Below are positions 1 through 5,011 of a DNA stretch of 5,011 bases, piece by piece (the first letter of the stretch is position 1; each line of letters opens with the position of its first letter). Source of the DNA: Acidobacteriota bacterium (GTDB lineage: Bacteria; Acidobacteriota; Terriglobia; Terriglobales; Acidobacteriaceae). A model generated the notes under the pieces. It searched no databases. It saw only the letters and a list, made by a program, of their open reading frames with translations, and was not told where the DNA came from. A program made the translations under genes and the position numbers. The stretch is from the NCBI GenBank assembly GCA_021793595.1, contig JAJYSL010000338.1, forward strand, positions 1-5,011. The letters are read 5' to 3'.

Positions 1-54
1 CAACAGGGCGGTTTTTCCTTCAAGGGAGAATAGTTCCAACGGAGGCAAAGCCAT
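1..54 (-). CDS. N-terminal start of a short-chain dehydrogenase/reductase (partial, runs off the left edge)
   Basis: Reading leftward from an ATG at 54-52, the 18 codons present give MALPPLELFSLEGKTALL. The stretch ELFSLEGKTALL matches the first beta strand and lead-in of classical SDR oxidoreductases, where FSLEGKTALVTG precedes the TGxxxGxG NAD(P)-binding loop. KduD-like and gluconate 5-dehydrogenase-like members commonly start this way. The glycine-rich loop, the YxxxK active site and everything that would fix the substrate lie outside the window. This ATG is the only ATG, GTG or TTG start available, because the same frame meets a TGA six codons upstream. The Shine-Dalgarno sequence is poor (AGAAAG at most). 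A good promoter lies immediately upstream, so the gene is probably transcribed separately from the amidase operon. SDR family membership is likely but rests on 18 residues; the sugar-acid dehydrogenase subtype is a guess. Confidence 0.62.
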   Translation of the reverse strand, partial: MALPPLELFSLEGKTALL

Positions 55-71
55 CAGAACTTTCTGGCGTC

Positions 72-100
72 ATACTATGAGCCGTATCCGAGGGTGTCAA
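72..100 (-). promoter_or_regulatory. Sigma-70-type promoter for the leftward SDR gene
   Basis: On the minus strand there is a perfect -35 hexamer TTGACA (95-100), a 17-base spacer and a -10 hexamer TAGTAT (72-77), which matches TATAAT at four of six positions including TA at the start and T at the end. Transcription would begin near position 65, leaving only about 10-12 bases before the ATG at 54. That is a short leader but usable. An AT-rich patch at about 125-160 lies upstream of the -35 box, somewhat too far away to be a canonical UP element. Good spacing plus a recognisable start codon downstream make this better than chance; no transcript evidence is available. Confidence 0.5.
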
Positions 101-257
101 GGCATTTCAGGCTCAAATTTCCATGAAAAATAATTACTTTATAATCAATATGTTACGGTAATTGTCCCTTCGCGGACTGAAAGGCCAATTGTTCGCCTAG
201 GGTTCGCCTTGTGCTGCGTGGGCTCTTGCATAAGTTGTTTATTGTAAATAGCTTAAA

Positions 258-291
258 CAAAAATCCAGAGAGAACAGCCCGTGGATTTTTG
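258..291 (-). terminator. Probable intrinsic terminator of the amidase-DUF6599 operon
   Basis: A perfect 10-base inverted repeat, CAAAAATCCA (258-267) against TGGATTTTTG (282-291), encloses a 14-base loop. Read on the minus strand, the stem ends in TTTTTG followed by TTT, giving the T-rich tail expected for rho-independent termination. It lies about 58 bases past the DUF6599 stop codon and before the next leftward promoter. The stem is AT-rich at its base, so it may be a modest terminator. Because the A-tract and T-tract are symmetric it could also act on transcripts coming from the other direction. Confidence 0.45.
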
Positions 292-349
292 ATCGATTCA
301 CAATTTGGGAACCTTCGTCAAATGGTTCGACCGTGATCGGCAAGGAATC

Positions 350-1549
350 TCACTTGAGGTTCAAGCGAATAAACTCCGAGGACCCATCTTCCGGCAATCC
401 GGATTTATTGCGTGCTCGTTGCAATGCGGCGCGTCCCGCGCCCAGAAAAATTCCAAGAACAATTGCGATCAACGCGAAAATTCCAACCAGCGCGGCGACG
501 TCCAGAATGATTTGCGCAACCAGTCTTGGATCGTCGGCGTATGGTTTCTGATGACCCATGGTCACAATCTCTTCGTAGTGCACGCGTTGCAGCAGTTCAT
601 TCGCAGCTCCGCTGGAGTAGCTTCCTGAACTCACCGCAAGGAGTGGGCCGGATCGACGCAACTGAATCGCGGAGGGATTGCTGTCGGTCAGCGCCGGCGT
701 CCATGGATATTGCATGCTGCCATGACTTGCGAAATATGCCTGGATTGCATGTTGCCGGTCAATGGCGATATCGCTGTCTGGATAGTTGATGATCGTCAGC
801 GTGCCGGTGCCGCCCAGCGCGTTGTATTCCGCTGTGACTACCTCGGCGCTGCGGCCAAAGTCCACCAGGCCAGGAGGAAGCACGCCACCGCTCATCACAT
901 ACGACTGCGGTCCGATCGCGTATTTCACCGTTCCTTGTTCCAGATGTGGGCGAGGCAAATAGTTGGGAAGCCTGGGGGGCGTAGCCTGATTGGCGATAGC
1001 CTTGGGCAACTGTGTGATCAGGTCGCGCAGTTCGCCGGCGGACATTGGAGTGATGTGTTCGAATGTCGCATCGACCAGAGTCTTCCCGCTCCAGAAAAGC
1101 ACGCGCTTGCCATCGAACGCAGCGCCACTACCTATATCGGCTGCAGACATGTTGGGCCGGCGATAAAAGGTGAATGCCCCGAATGCGCCGGTGGCGTCTC
1201 CGAATTCCATGGCCTTCACTGTCAGTTGGCCGTCGTCGCGAGTGTAGCGTGCAGACTCATACCGAGTGAATCCATATTCCTGCAGCGGAACGGCATCTCC
1301 CGGATCGGCGTCCGACGCTTGCGTAGACTGCTCCGGTGTTCCAGTGATTTGCCAGCCGGCGAATGTTTCCGGCAATAAACTCTGGGGTGCCGGAGTTGCA
1401 CTTTCGGTTTGCGACGCGGTCTTCGAGGCGGACACGGTCTGCTTGGGCGGATGGATTGCAGGGCGTGACTGCGCGTGTAAGGAAAGGGTCGCCAAGGTGA
1501 CGATCAGCAGCGAAAAAAACGGTCGAGGTACAGATAAAGTCCGGAGCAT
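350..1549 (-). CDS. DUF6599 family exported, membrane-anchored protein of unknown function
   Basis: This 399-residue protein has no established activity. Residues 1-26 look like a signal peptide: arginines at 3 and 9, a hydrophobic core FFSLLIVTLATLSL, and LHA before a likely cleavage site. A Ser/Thr/Ala/Pro/Gln-rich linker follows (about 28-58), then LLPETFAGW at 58-66, which I associate with DUF6599 proteins of Acidobacteriota. The body (about 60-335) has short beta-like blocks and the segments YGFTRYESARYT (92-103) and AMEFGDATGAFGAFTFYR (113-130). A membrane helix at about 347-370 precedes a cytoplasmic tail rich in Arg and Lys, ending EFIRLNLK. The topology is therefore a large extracytoplasmic domain held by a C-terminal anchor. 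The ATG at 1549-1547 is preceded only by a weak GGA. The gene begins 30 bases after the amidase stop, so the two are probably co-transcribed. A cell-envelope role is inferred from topology and neighbour. The family assignment comes from recollection of such proteins, not from a profile search. Confidence 0.82.
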   Translation of the reverse strand: MLRTLSVPRPFFSLLIVTLATLSLHAQSRPAIHPPKQTVSASKTASQTESATPAPQSLLPETFAGWQITGTPEQSTQASDADPGDAVPLQEYGFTRYESARYTRDDGQLTVKAMEFGDATGAFGAFTFYRRPNMSAADIGSGAAFDGKRVLFWSGKTLVDATFEHITPMSAGELRDLITQLPKAIANQATPPRLPNYLPRPHLEQGTVKYAIGPQSYVMSGGVLPPGLVDFGRSAEVVTAEYNALGGTGTLTIINYPDSDIAIDRQHAIQAYFASHGSMQYPWTPALTDSNPSAIQLRRSGPLLAVSSGSYSSGAANELLQRVHYEEIVTMGHQKPYADDPRLVAQIILDVAALVGIFALIAIVLGIFLGAGRAALQRARNKSGLPEDGSSEFIRLNLK

Positions 1550-1579
1550 GGTTCCGAACTCAGACTATCATTCGGGCTG

Positions 1580-3715
1580 CTATTCGGCAGGGGAGGGAAG
1601 CGTCTCGGCAGCGGTGGTTTTGGCGATACGAACTCCGCTCATCCCGTCAACGTATTCGGCCACGCCGCGATAGAGTGCTTCGGCCAGTCGTTCACGGTAG
1701 CGGGGCCGAGAGAGCTCGTCGGCATCTTCCGGATTCGTCAGAAAGGAAATTTCTGCCAGGATTGAAGGCATCTGCGCTCCGATCAACACAACAAACGGAG
1801 CCTGCTTGACGCCACGGTTTCTCAGTCCCGCATTGCCCGACAGCAGCCCGGAATATAGCTGTTGCTGGACATCCCCGGCGAATTCGCGGGACTCATCAAT
1901 CTTGTCGCTCAGAGCAATCTTGCGCACCAGGTCGGACAGGTCATACACCGAGCGATTGGAGTCGGCATTTTCTCTGCCCGCGACCGCCATCGCGTCCGGC
2001 GAGGTCGTGAAGTTCAGGAAATAGGTTTCGACTCCACGAACGTCCGGATCGGAACTGGAATTGGCGTGGATGGAGAGAAACAAATCCGCGTGCGCCGCAT
2101 TCGCAATCGCCGTACGCTCTTCCAACGGAACAAATTTGTCGCTGCGGCGGGTGTAAATGACCTCCGCACCTAAGCGATGCTGCAACAGATGACCGAGGCG
2201 CAACGCCACGTCCAGTGCGATGTCTTTTTCCTGAACTCCGCCGGGTCCAATGGTGCCGGAATCGTGGCCTCCGTGGCCAGCGTCGATAACAATGCGGCGA
2301 ACGCGCAGCCCGAGAACCCGAGCCATGGAGGGTTGTACCGTCGGCGTCGGTTCGGCCTCGTACGCGCGCGACGGAAGCGCTGGGGAAGTCCGTTTCGCTC
2401 TTTCAAGTGGTTTTGCGCGGAGCGGAGTTGGCATAACGGTAGGAGTCTGTAATGCAACTGTTCGTGGCGTAGGTGTTGGAGTGTGCTGGATTGGAGAGTG
2501 TGGGATCGGGGGCGCATTCTCTTCCACGAAATGATTCTCTTCCGCGAAATCATTCGCTATCGCAGGCTGCAGATCCAGAATCAGCCGCGCAGGATTCGAT
2601 AGCACGAAAGAACTGAAGCTCACCGGACGTTTCATCTGCAGCACGAGTGTTGCCTGGTTGGAGGTGAGCATACTCACGCGCATGGAGCGAAGATTTTCAT
2701 CGTGAGATGCCATGATCGCGTGACCCAGCAAGGCTTCAGCCGATTGGGCGCCAAAAAAGACGATCGTAATCTGGCGGCCATCCTGGTTTGAATAGGTATG
2801 GTACGGAACGGCATCGCTGAGATCGATGGCAAGTCGCGTCGCGCCATTTTCATCCCAATACCTGACATCCTGCAGCACAGTCGACGATGAGACTTTGGCC
2901 GCAGTCGTAATTCTGCCCTCGCTCTCTGTTCCGCCCTCGGTCTCTATTGTGTTGGCCCGACGCGCCGGCTTCGAGTCAGGCTGGTTGTCGACCGAGATGA
3001 CCCTGTCTGGGGTGCTACTGTCGACGCGGCTCTTTTCCGCCGGGGCTGATTCGGCTGATGCGACCGGCATTCCGGTAAATCGTGCGTCCGATTCTTTCAC
3101 CGCAGGCAGGCGCGACGTGGAGGCTTTTGCAATCCGCTCATCTTGCAGGCCAGCGCGGGCCTGGTCCGCCAGCGCATGGTGTGGATATTTGGCTAGGAAA
3201 AGGCGATAGATTTTTTTCGCCGCGGCTCGATTATGCAGATCATGCCTTTGAATCTCGGCCTCTTGCAACAATGCCATCTGCCGCAGTGAACTGGTTGGAT
3301 ATTGATTCCGCAGGAATTCCCACTGGGCGACCGCGTCGTGCAGCAGTTTCGCATCGTGGAAGCAGCGTCCCTCGCTGGCCAGCAGGTCGGCTACTGCAGC
3401 AATGCTGCGGGCCGCGACCGGCGATGCCGGATCACCGTGATACACGGCGCGATAGGCATCCAACGCGCGCTCATATTGGAAACGCGTACGGTCGCTCTCT
3501 GGAATTGCCTCCAGCCGGCGTTGGATTGCAGCGGCGCGAGCATACTCAACCTCGCTGGCGTGGTGCGAAGCGAATGCCTGCACCGGACGAGGGCAAAGCA
3601 AGACAATCCCCAGGCCCAGTGAAACTAGGCAGGCAGCCGCACCGGGGCGGGAAGAGAGGCGATGGCAGAAGAAAAGAGGCACGTGTCTCAAGTTGCAGAC
3701 AACACGCCAGAGCAC
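1580..3715 (-). CDS. N-acetylmuramoyl-L-alanine amidase with TPR-like and AMIN domains (AmiC-like, Amidase_3)
   Basis: The enzyme should hydrolyse the amide bond between N-acetylmuramic acid and L-alanine of peptidoglycan, acting outside the cytoplasmic membrane in cell separation or wall turnover. Numbered from the GTG at 3715, the order is: signal peptide to about residue 47 (core LVSLGLGIVLL, then PVQA), TPR-like helices (about 77-193), a low-complexity linker, AMIN domain (about 278-384), a Pro/Thr-rich linker (about 400-465), and Amidase_3 (about 474-688). Catalytic signatures are present: DAGHGG with zinc ligand H481, QEKDIAL with E496, SIHAN with H550, and AEISFLTNPED with catalytic E655. 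The domain looks intact. At 711 residues it is far longer than E. coli AmiC (about 417), owing to the TPR-like module and linkers. The farthest upstream start (GTG, 3715-3713) may be wrong: a TATACT box sits four bases before it, and a GTG at 3682-3680 still leaves a complete signal peptide of about 36 residues. It is the first gene of a two-gene operon with DUF6599. Confidence 0.94.
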   Translation of the reverse strand: MLWRVVCNLRHVPLFFCHRLSSRPGAAACLVSLGLGIVLLCPRPVQAFASHHASEVEYARAAAIQRRLEAIPESDRTRFQYERALDAYRAVYHGDPASPVAARSIAAVADLLASEGRCFHDAKLLHDAVAQWEFLRNQYPTSSLRQMALLQEAEIQRHDLHNRAAAKKIYRLFLAKYPHHALADQARAGLQDERIAKASTSRLPAVKESDARFTGMPVASAESAPAEKSRVDSSTPDRVISVDNQPDSKPARRANTIETEGGTESEGRITTAAKVSSSTVLQDVRYWDENGATRLAIDLSDAVPYHTYSNQDGRQITIVFFGAQSAEALLGHAIMASHDENLRSMRVSMLTSNQATLVLQMKRPVSFSSFVLSNPARLILDLQPAIANDFAEENHFVEENAPPIPHSPIQHTPTPTPRTVALQTPTVMPTPLRAKPLERAKRTSPALPSRAYEAEPTPTVQPSMARVLGLRVRRIVIDAGHGGHDSGTIGPGGVQEKDIALDVALRLGHLLQHRLGAEVIYTRRSDKFVPLEERTAIANAAHADLFLSIHANSSSDPDVRGVETYFLNFTTSPDAMAVAGRENADSNRSVYDLSDLVRKIALSDKIDESREFAGDVQQQLYSGLLSGNAGLRNRGVKQAPFVVLIGAQMPSILAEISFLTNPEDADELSRPRYRERLAEALYRGVAEYVDGMSGVRIAKTTAAETLPSPAE
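2516..2551. repeat. Two tandem 18-base units inside the amidase linker
   Basis: Units at 2516-2533 and 2534-2551 match at 16 of 18 bases. On the minus strand they encode DFAEEN and HFVEEN-type hexapeptides at about residues 389-400 of the amidase, between the AMIN domain and the Pro/Thr-rich linker. The duplication keeps the reading frame and lies in a flexible linker, so it probably has little effect on function. Confidence 0.7.
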
Positions 3716-3719
3716 CTTC

Positions 3720-3747
3720 AGTATAGATTTTCCGGTGGGCGAAGCAA
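3720..3747 (-). promoter_or_regulatory. Candidate promoter of the amidase-DUF6599 operon
   Basis: On the minus strand a good -10 box TATACT (3720-3725) is preceded, with a 16-base spacer, by a weak -35 box TTGCTT (3742-3747; three of six consensus bases). Transcription would start near 3713, inside the farthest-upstream GTG of the amidase reading frame. If this promoter is used, that GTG cannot be a normal start and the GTG at 3682 becomes the better choice, with a leader of about 30 bases and a weak GAGA. The -10 element is convincing and the -35 is not, so this is a moderate prediction. Confidence 0.38.
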
Positions 3748-3789
3748 AGGAAAAACAGACTCGATCAGCACCTTGGGAACGTGCCTTAC

Positions 3790-4738
3790 AAACGACGTGA
3801 CATTATCTCTTAGGCATTGTGCATAAAGAAATGCTTCATTGTGGTGAGATGGTGTAATTCCAGTCGCCGTGAAAAGCATGACGTTCAATGTCGATGGCGG
3901 CGAGCCTGGCATCGGAGGTTTTCACTCCTTTGGGATACTTGTTTTCATCCAGTTCGGCACGCACCTTCAGTCCGGCTGTGGTGGTTGTCGCCGCGATCAG
4001 TTGGATGATCGTCCTGAAGCTGCGCAGGGGCTTGCCGCGCCAATTGATGGTGATAAAGGAAAACAAGCGATGTTCGATCTTATTCCATTTGATGGTACCG
4101 GGCGGAAGGTGGCAAACCGTGATGGGAACACCGAACTCATTGGCCAGCATCTGCAGTTCGATCTTCCATAAGCGCACGCGGTGGCCGTTGCTGCCGCCGC
4201 CATCGGCGGTGATCATCAGGCGGCTTGCTCGGGGATAGCGATTCTGCCCCATCGCCCGCCACCAGCGGCGAATCGCGTGCACCGCGAAGCTGGCCGTATC
4301 GTGATCCATGCCCACACTCACCCAGCCCTTGTTATCGGCAATGTCATAGACGCCATAGGGAACGGCGCGGCCCAGTTTAGGATCGATAAAGTCATGCACG
4401 TTCACTGCTTCCGGCGCCGCTTGGGGGCGCCATTCCCGGCCGTTGTTCTTGTAATTGCCGACTAACTCTTTCTTTTGGGTATCGACGGAGATGACCGGCT
4501 CATCCGCCTTCAGAAACTCCGTGGCCTGATCGTTGAGATACTGAAACTGAGCGTTTCGATCCATGTGCCCACCGCCTTCCCGGGTCTTACGGTTGGCCTG
4601 TATAAGCCGTATCCCAGTTCCCGCAGACAATCGGCAACCACATGCGGGCAAACCGAATGCCCGCGGCCTTGCAACGCCTGAGACAAATGACGCAGACTCT
4701 TCTACGTCCAGCGCAGCGCCTGTCAGTAGCAGATGATA
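3790..4738 (-). mobile_element. Remnant of an ISAzo13-type insertion sequence
   Basis: The stretch is defined by a decayed leftward ISAzo13-type transposase. The downstream edge (near 3790) is an estimate: the transposase ends at 3836, and the amidase promoter near 3750 must be chromosomal or newly formed. I could not identify terminal inverted repeats or a target-site duplication. The upstream edge is lost where recognisable transposase sequence stops at about 4720 and the next mobile element begins. The remnant is therefore non-autonomous, lacking one end and the N-terminal third of its transposase. Confidence 0.7.
3836..4719 (-). pseudogene. ISAzo13 family transposase, truncated and frameshifted
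   Basis: From about 4600 down to the TGA at 3836 the protein reads as the DDE catalytic half of an ISAzo13 (Rhodopirellula-type) transposase: QANRKTREG, then PVISVDTQKKELVGN (first Asp), REWRP, VHDF, ITADGGGSNG (second Asp), CHLPPGTIKWNKIEHRLFSF (Glu in KIEHRLF) and the usual C-terminus HGDWNYTISP. The acidic triad and C-terminus are intact. Upstream, homology continues in another frame (4606-4719) as RWT-stop-KSLRHLSQALQGRGHSV and CLRELGYGL. There is a TAG at 4702-4704, a TGA at 4723-4725, and five bases (4601-4605) where three are expected, a +2 shift. The first hundred or so residues, including the DNA-binding region, are missing. A 360-codon open frame from 4918 covers this area, but its first 106 codons are out of frame with the family or antisense to the next element. 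The gene is dead. Confidence 0.86.
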
Positions 4739-5011
4739 TGTCCGGGTGAGATAGCAAGTGAAGTGTCCGCTATGCGGGCGGCGAGGATGGGCGACCATGC
4801 GAAGCATGGACGCATATCCGAGGGCCGCGGTGGAGCGGGCGATGAAGGTACAGGAAGTGATCTTGCGGGCAATGGCGCGGAAGATCACGTGGTGGCAGGC
4901 GGCGGAAATTATCGGCATCAGCGACCGGCAGATGCGGCGATGGCGGGAACGCTACGAGCAACATGGCTATGACGGATTGATGGACCGGCGGCGTGGGCGG
5001 CCCAGCGGCAA
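4739..5011 (+). mobile_element. Left part of an ISNCY-type insertion sequence (runs off the right edge)
   Basis: The element is recognised from its transposase start on the plus strand, divergent from the ISAzo13 remnant. The left boundary is estimated at the first TGTCCG (4739-4744), just beyond the last possible ISAzo13 sequence. Between there and the start codon are a second TGTCCG (4764-4769) and a small inverted repeat ATAGC (4751-4755) / GCTAT (4769-4773), compatible with a transposase-binding end. I could not compare with the other end, so the true terminal repeat is not established. Confidence 0.55.
4797..5011 (+). CDS. ISNCY-type transposase, N-terminal fragment (partial at right edge)
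   Basis: The 71 complete codons begin MRSMDAYPRAAVERAMKVQE and continue with ARKITWWQAAEIIGISDRQ, RRWRERYEQHGYDGL and MDRRRGRPSG. This is the helix-turn-helix N-terminus of ISNCY-type transposases, which typically read KITWWQAAEIIGISDRQMRRW then GYDGLxDRRRG. The helix-turn-helix covers about residues 30-53. The DDE/integrase core lies outside the window, so integrity cannot be judged. I prefer the ATG at 4797 because GAGGA (4783-4787) gives a Shine-Dalgarno sequence nine bases upstream; ATG 4806 is the alternative. No stop or frameshift is visible in this part, in contrast with the eroded ISAzo13 neighbour, which suggests a more recent arrival. Confidence 0.8.
   Translation, partial: MRSMDAYPRAAVERAMKVQEVILRAMARKITWWQAAEIIGISDRQMRRWRERYEQHGYDGLMDRRRGRPSG

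Larger units (their letters stand above)
55..349. other. Intergenic region between two leftward transcription units
   Basis: These 295 bases carry no convincing gene in either direction. They hold the promoter of the leftward SDR gene, an AT-rich patch (about 125-160), a short direct repeat GTTCGCCT (191-198 and 202-209) and a terminator-like hairpin (258-291). I saw no tRNA cloverleaf, riboswitch or IS end. Open frames starting here on the plus strand run antisense into the DUF6599 gene and are shadows. Confidence 0.7.

Noticed and set aside
118..145. Plus-strand promoter-like pair TTTCCA-16-TATAAT
   Set aside because: The -10 match is perfect, but it lies in an AT-rich patch and no plus-strand gene follows; transcription would run antisense into the DUF6599 gene. 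An antisense RNA cannot be excluded, but nothing else supports it.
710..1378. Long plus-strand open frame of 222 codons antisense to the DUF6599 gene
   Set aside because: It is a high-GC shadow frame with cysteine- and arginine-rich composition, no recognisable motif and no ribosome binding site. The minus-strand gene has a signal peptide, a membrane anchor and family features.
3082..3726. Plus-strand open frame of 214 codons antisense to the amidase N-terminus
   Set aside because: It is Arg/Pro/Gly-rich shadow sequence opposite a well-supported gene, with no family resemblance.
3782..3816. Inverted repeat TGCCT/AGGCA as a possible IS end or terminator
   Set aside because: The stem is only five bases with a 25-base loop and no T-tract, too weak to call.
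3821..3834. Small hairpin GCAT-AAAGAA-ATGC just after the ISAzo13 transposase stop
   Set aside because: A four-base stem is expected by chance in this length of sequence.
4606..4918. First 106 codons of a 360-codon minus-strand open frame ending at 3836
   Set aside because: Only the part from about 4600 downward matches ISAzo13 transposase. The upstream part is out of frame with the family's sequence at 4606-4719 and is antisense to the ISNCY transposase beyond about 4797, so it is a read-through artefact and not a fusion protein.

Overview
This window most resembles a chromosomal segment of an Acidobacteriota genome, probably class Terriglobia. The inference rests on the DUF6599-type protein, a family I know mainly from that phylum, on the high-GC coding sequence, and on the kinds of insertion sequences present. 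It comes from protein resemblance alone; there is no rRNA or other marker here.

The layout from left to right is as follows. The first 54 bases are the start of a leftward gene whose first 18 codons look like a classical short-chain dehydrogenase/reductase (SDR). It has its own well-formed sigma-70-type promoter (TTGACA-17-TAGTAT on the minus strand). An intergenic stretch of about 295 bases follows, holding an AT-rich patch and a hairpin that probably terminates the leftward operon to its right. That operon has two genes. The promoter-proximal one, about 2.1 kb, encodes an exported N-acetylmuramoyl-L-alanine amidase (TPR-like helices, AMIN domain, Amidase_3 catalytic domain). Thirty bases downstream lies a DUF6599 protein with a signal peptide and a C-terminal membrane anchor. 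Both products should act in the cell envelope: the amidase cuts peptidoglycan, and the function of the DUF6599 protein is unknown.

Upstream of the operon, from about 3.8 kb to the right edge, is a small graveyard of mobile DNA. It holds a decayed ISAzo13-type transposase, reading leftward, that has lost its N-terminal third and carries two in-frame stops and a frameshift. It directly abuts the start of a rightward ISNCY-type transposase that runs off the window. An open reading frame of 360 codons on the minus strand spans this junction and is an artefact of read-through.

I found no CRISPR array, tRNA, rRNA, riboswitch or new multi-gene defence system. The points most worth checking are the uncharacterised DUF6599 gene coupled to a cell-wall amidase, the probably over-extended amidase start, and the two juxtaposed IS remnants next to the operon promoter.
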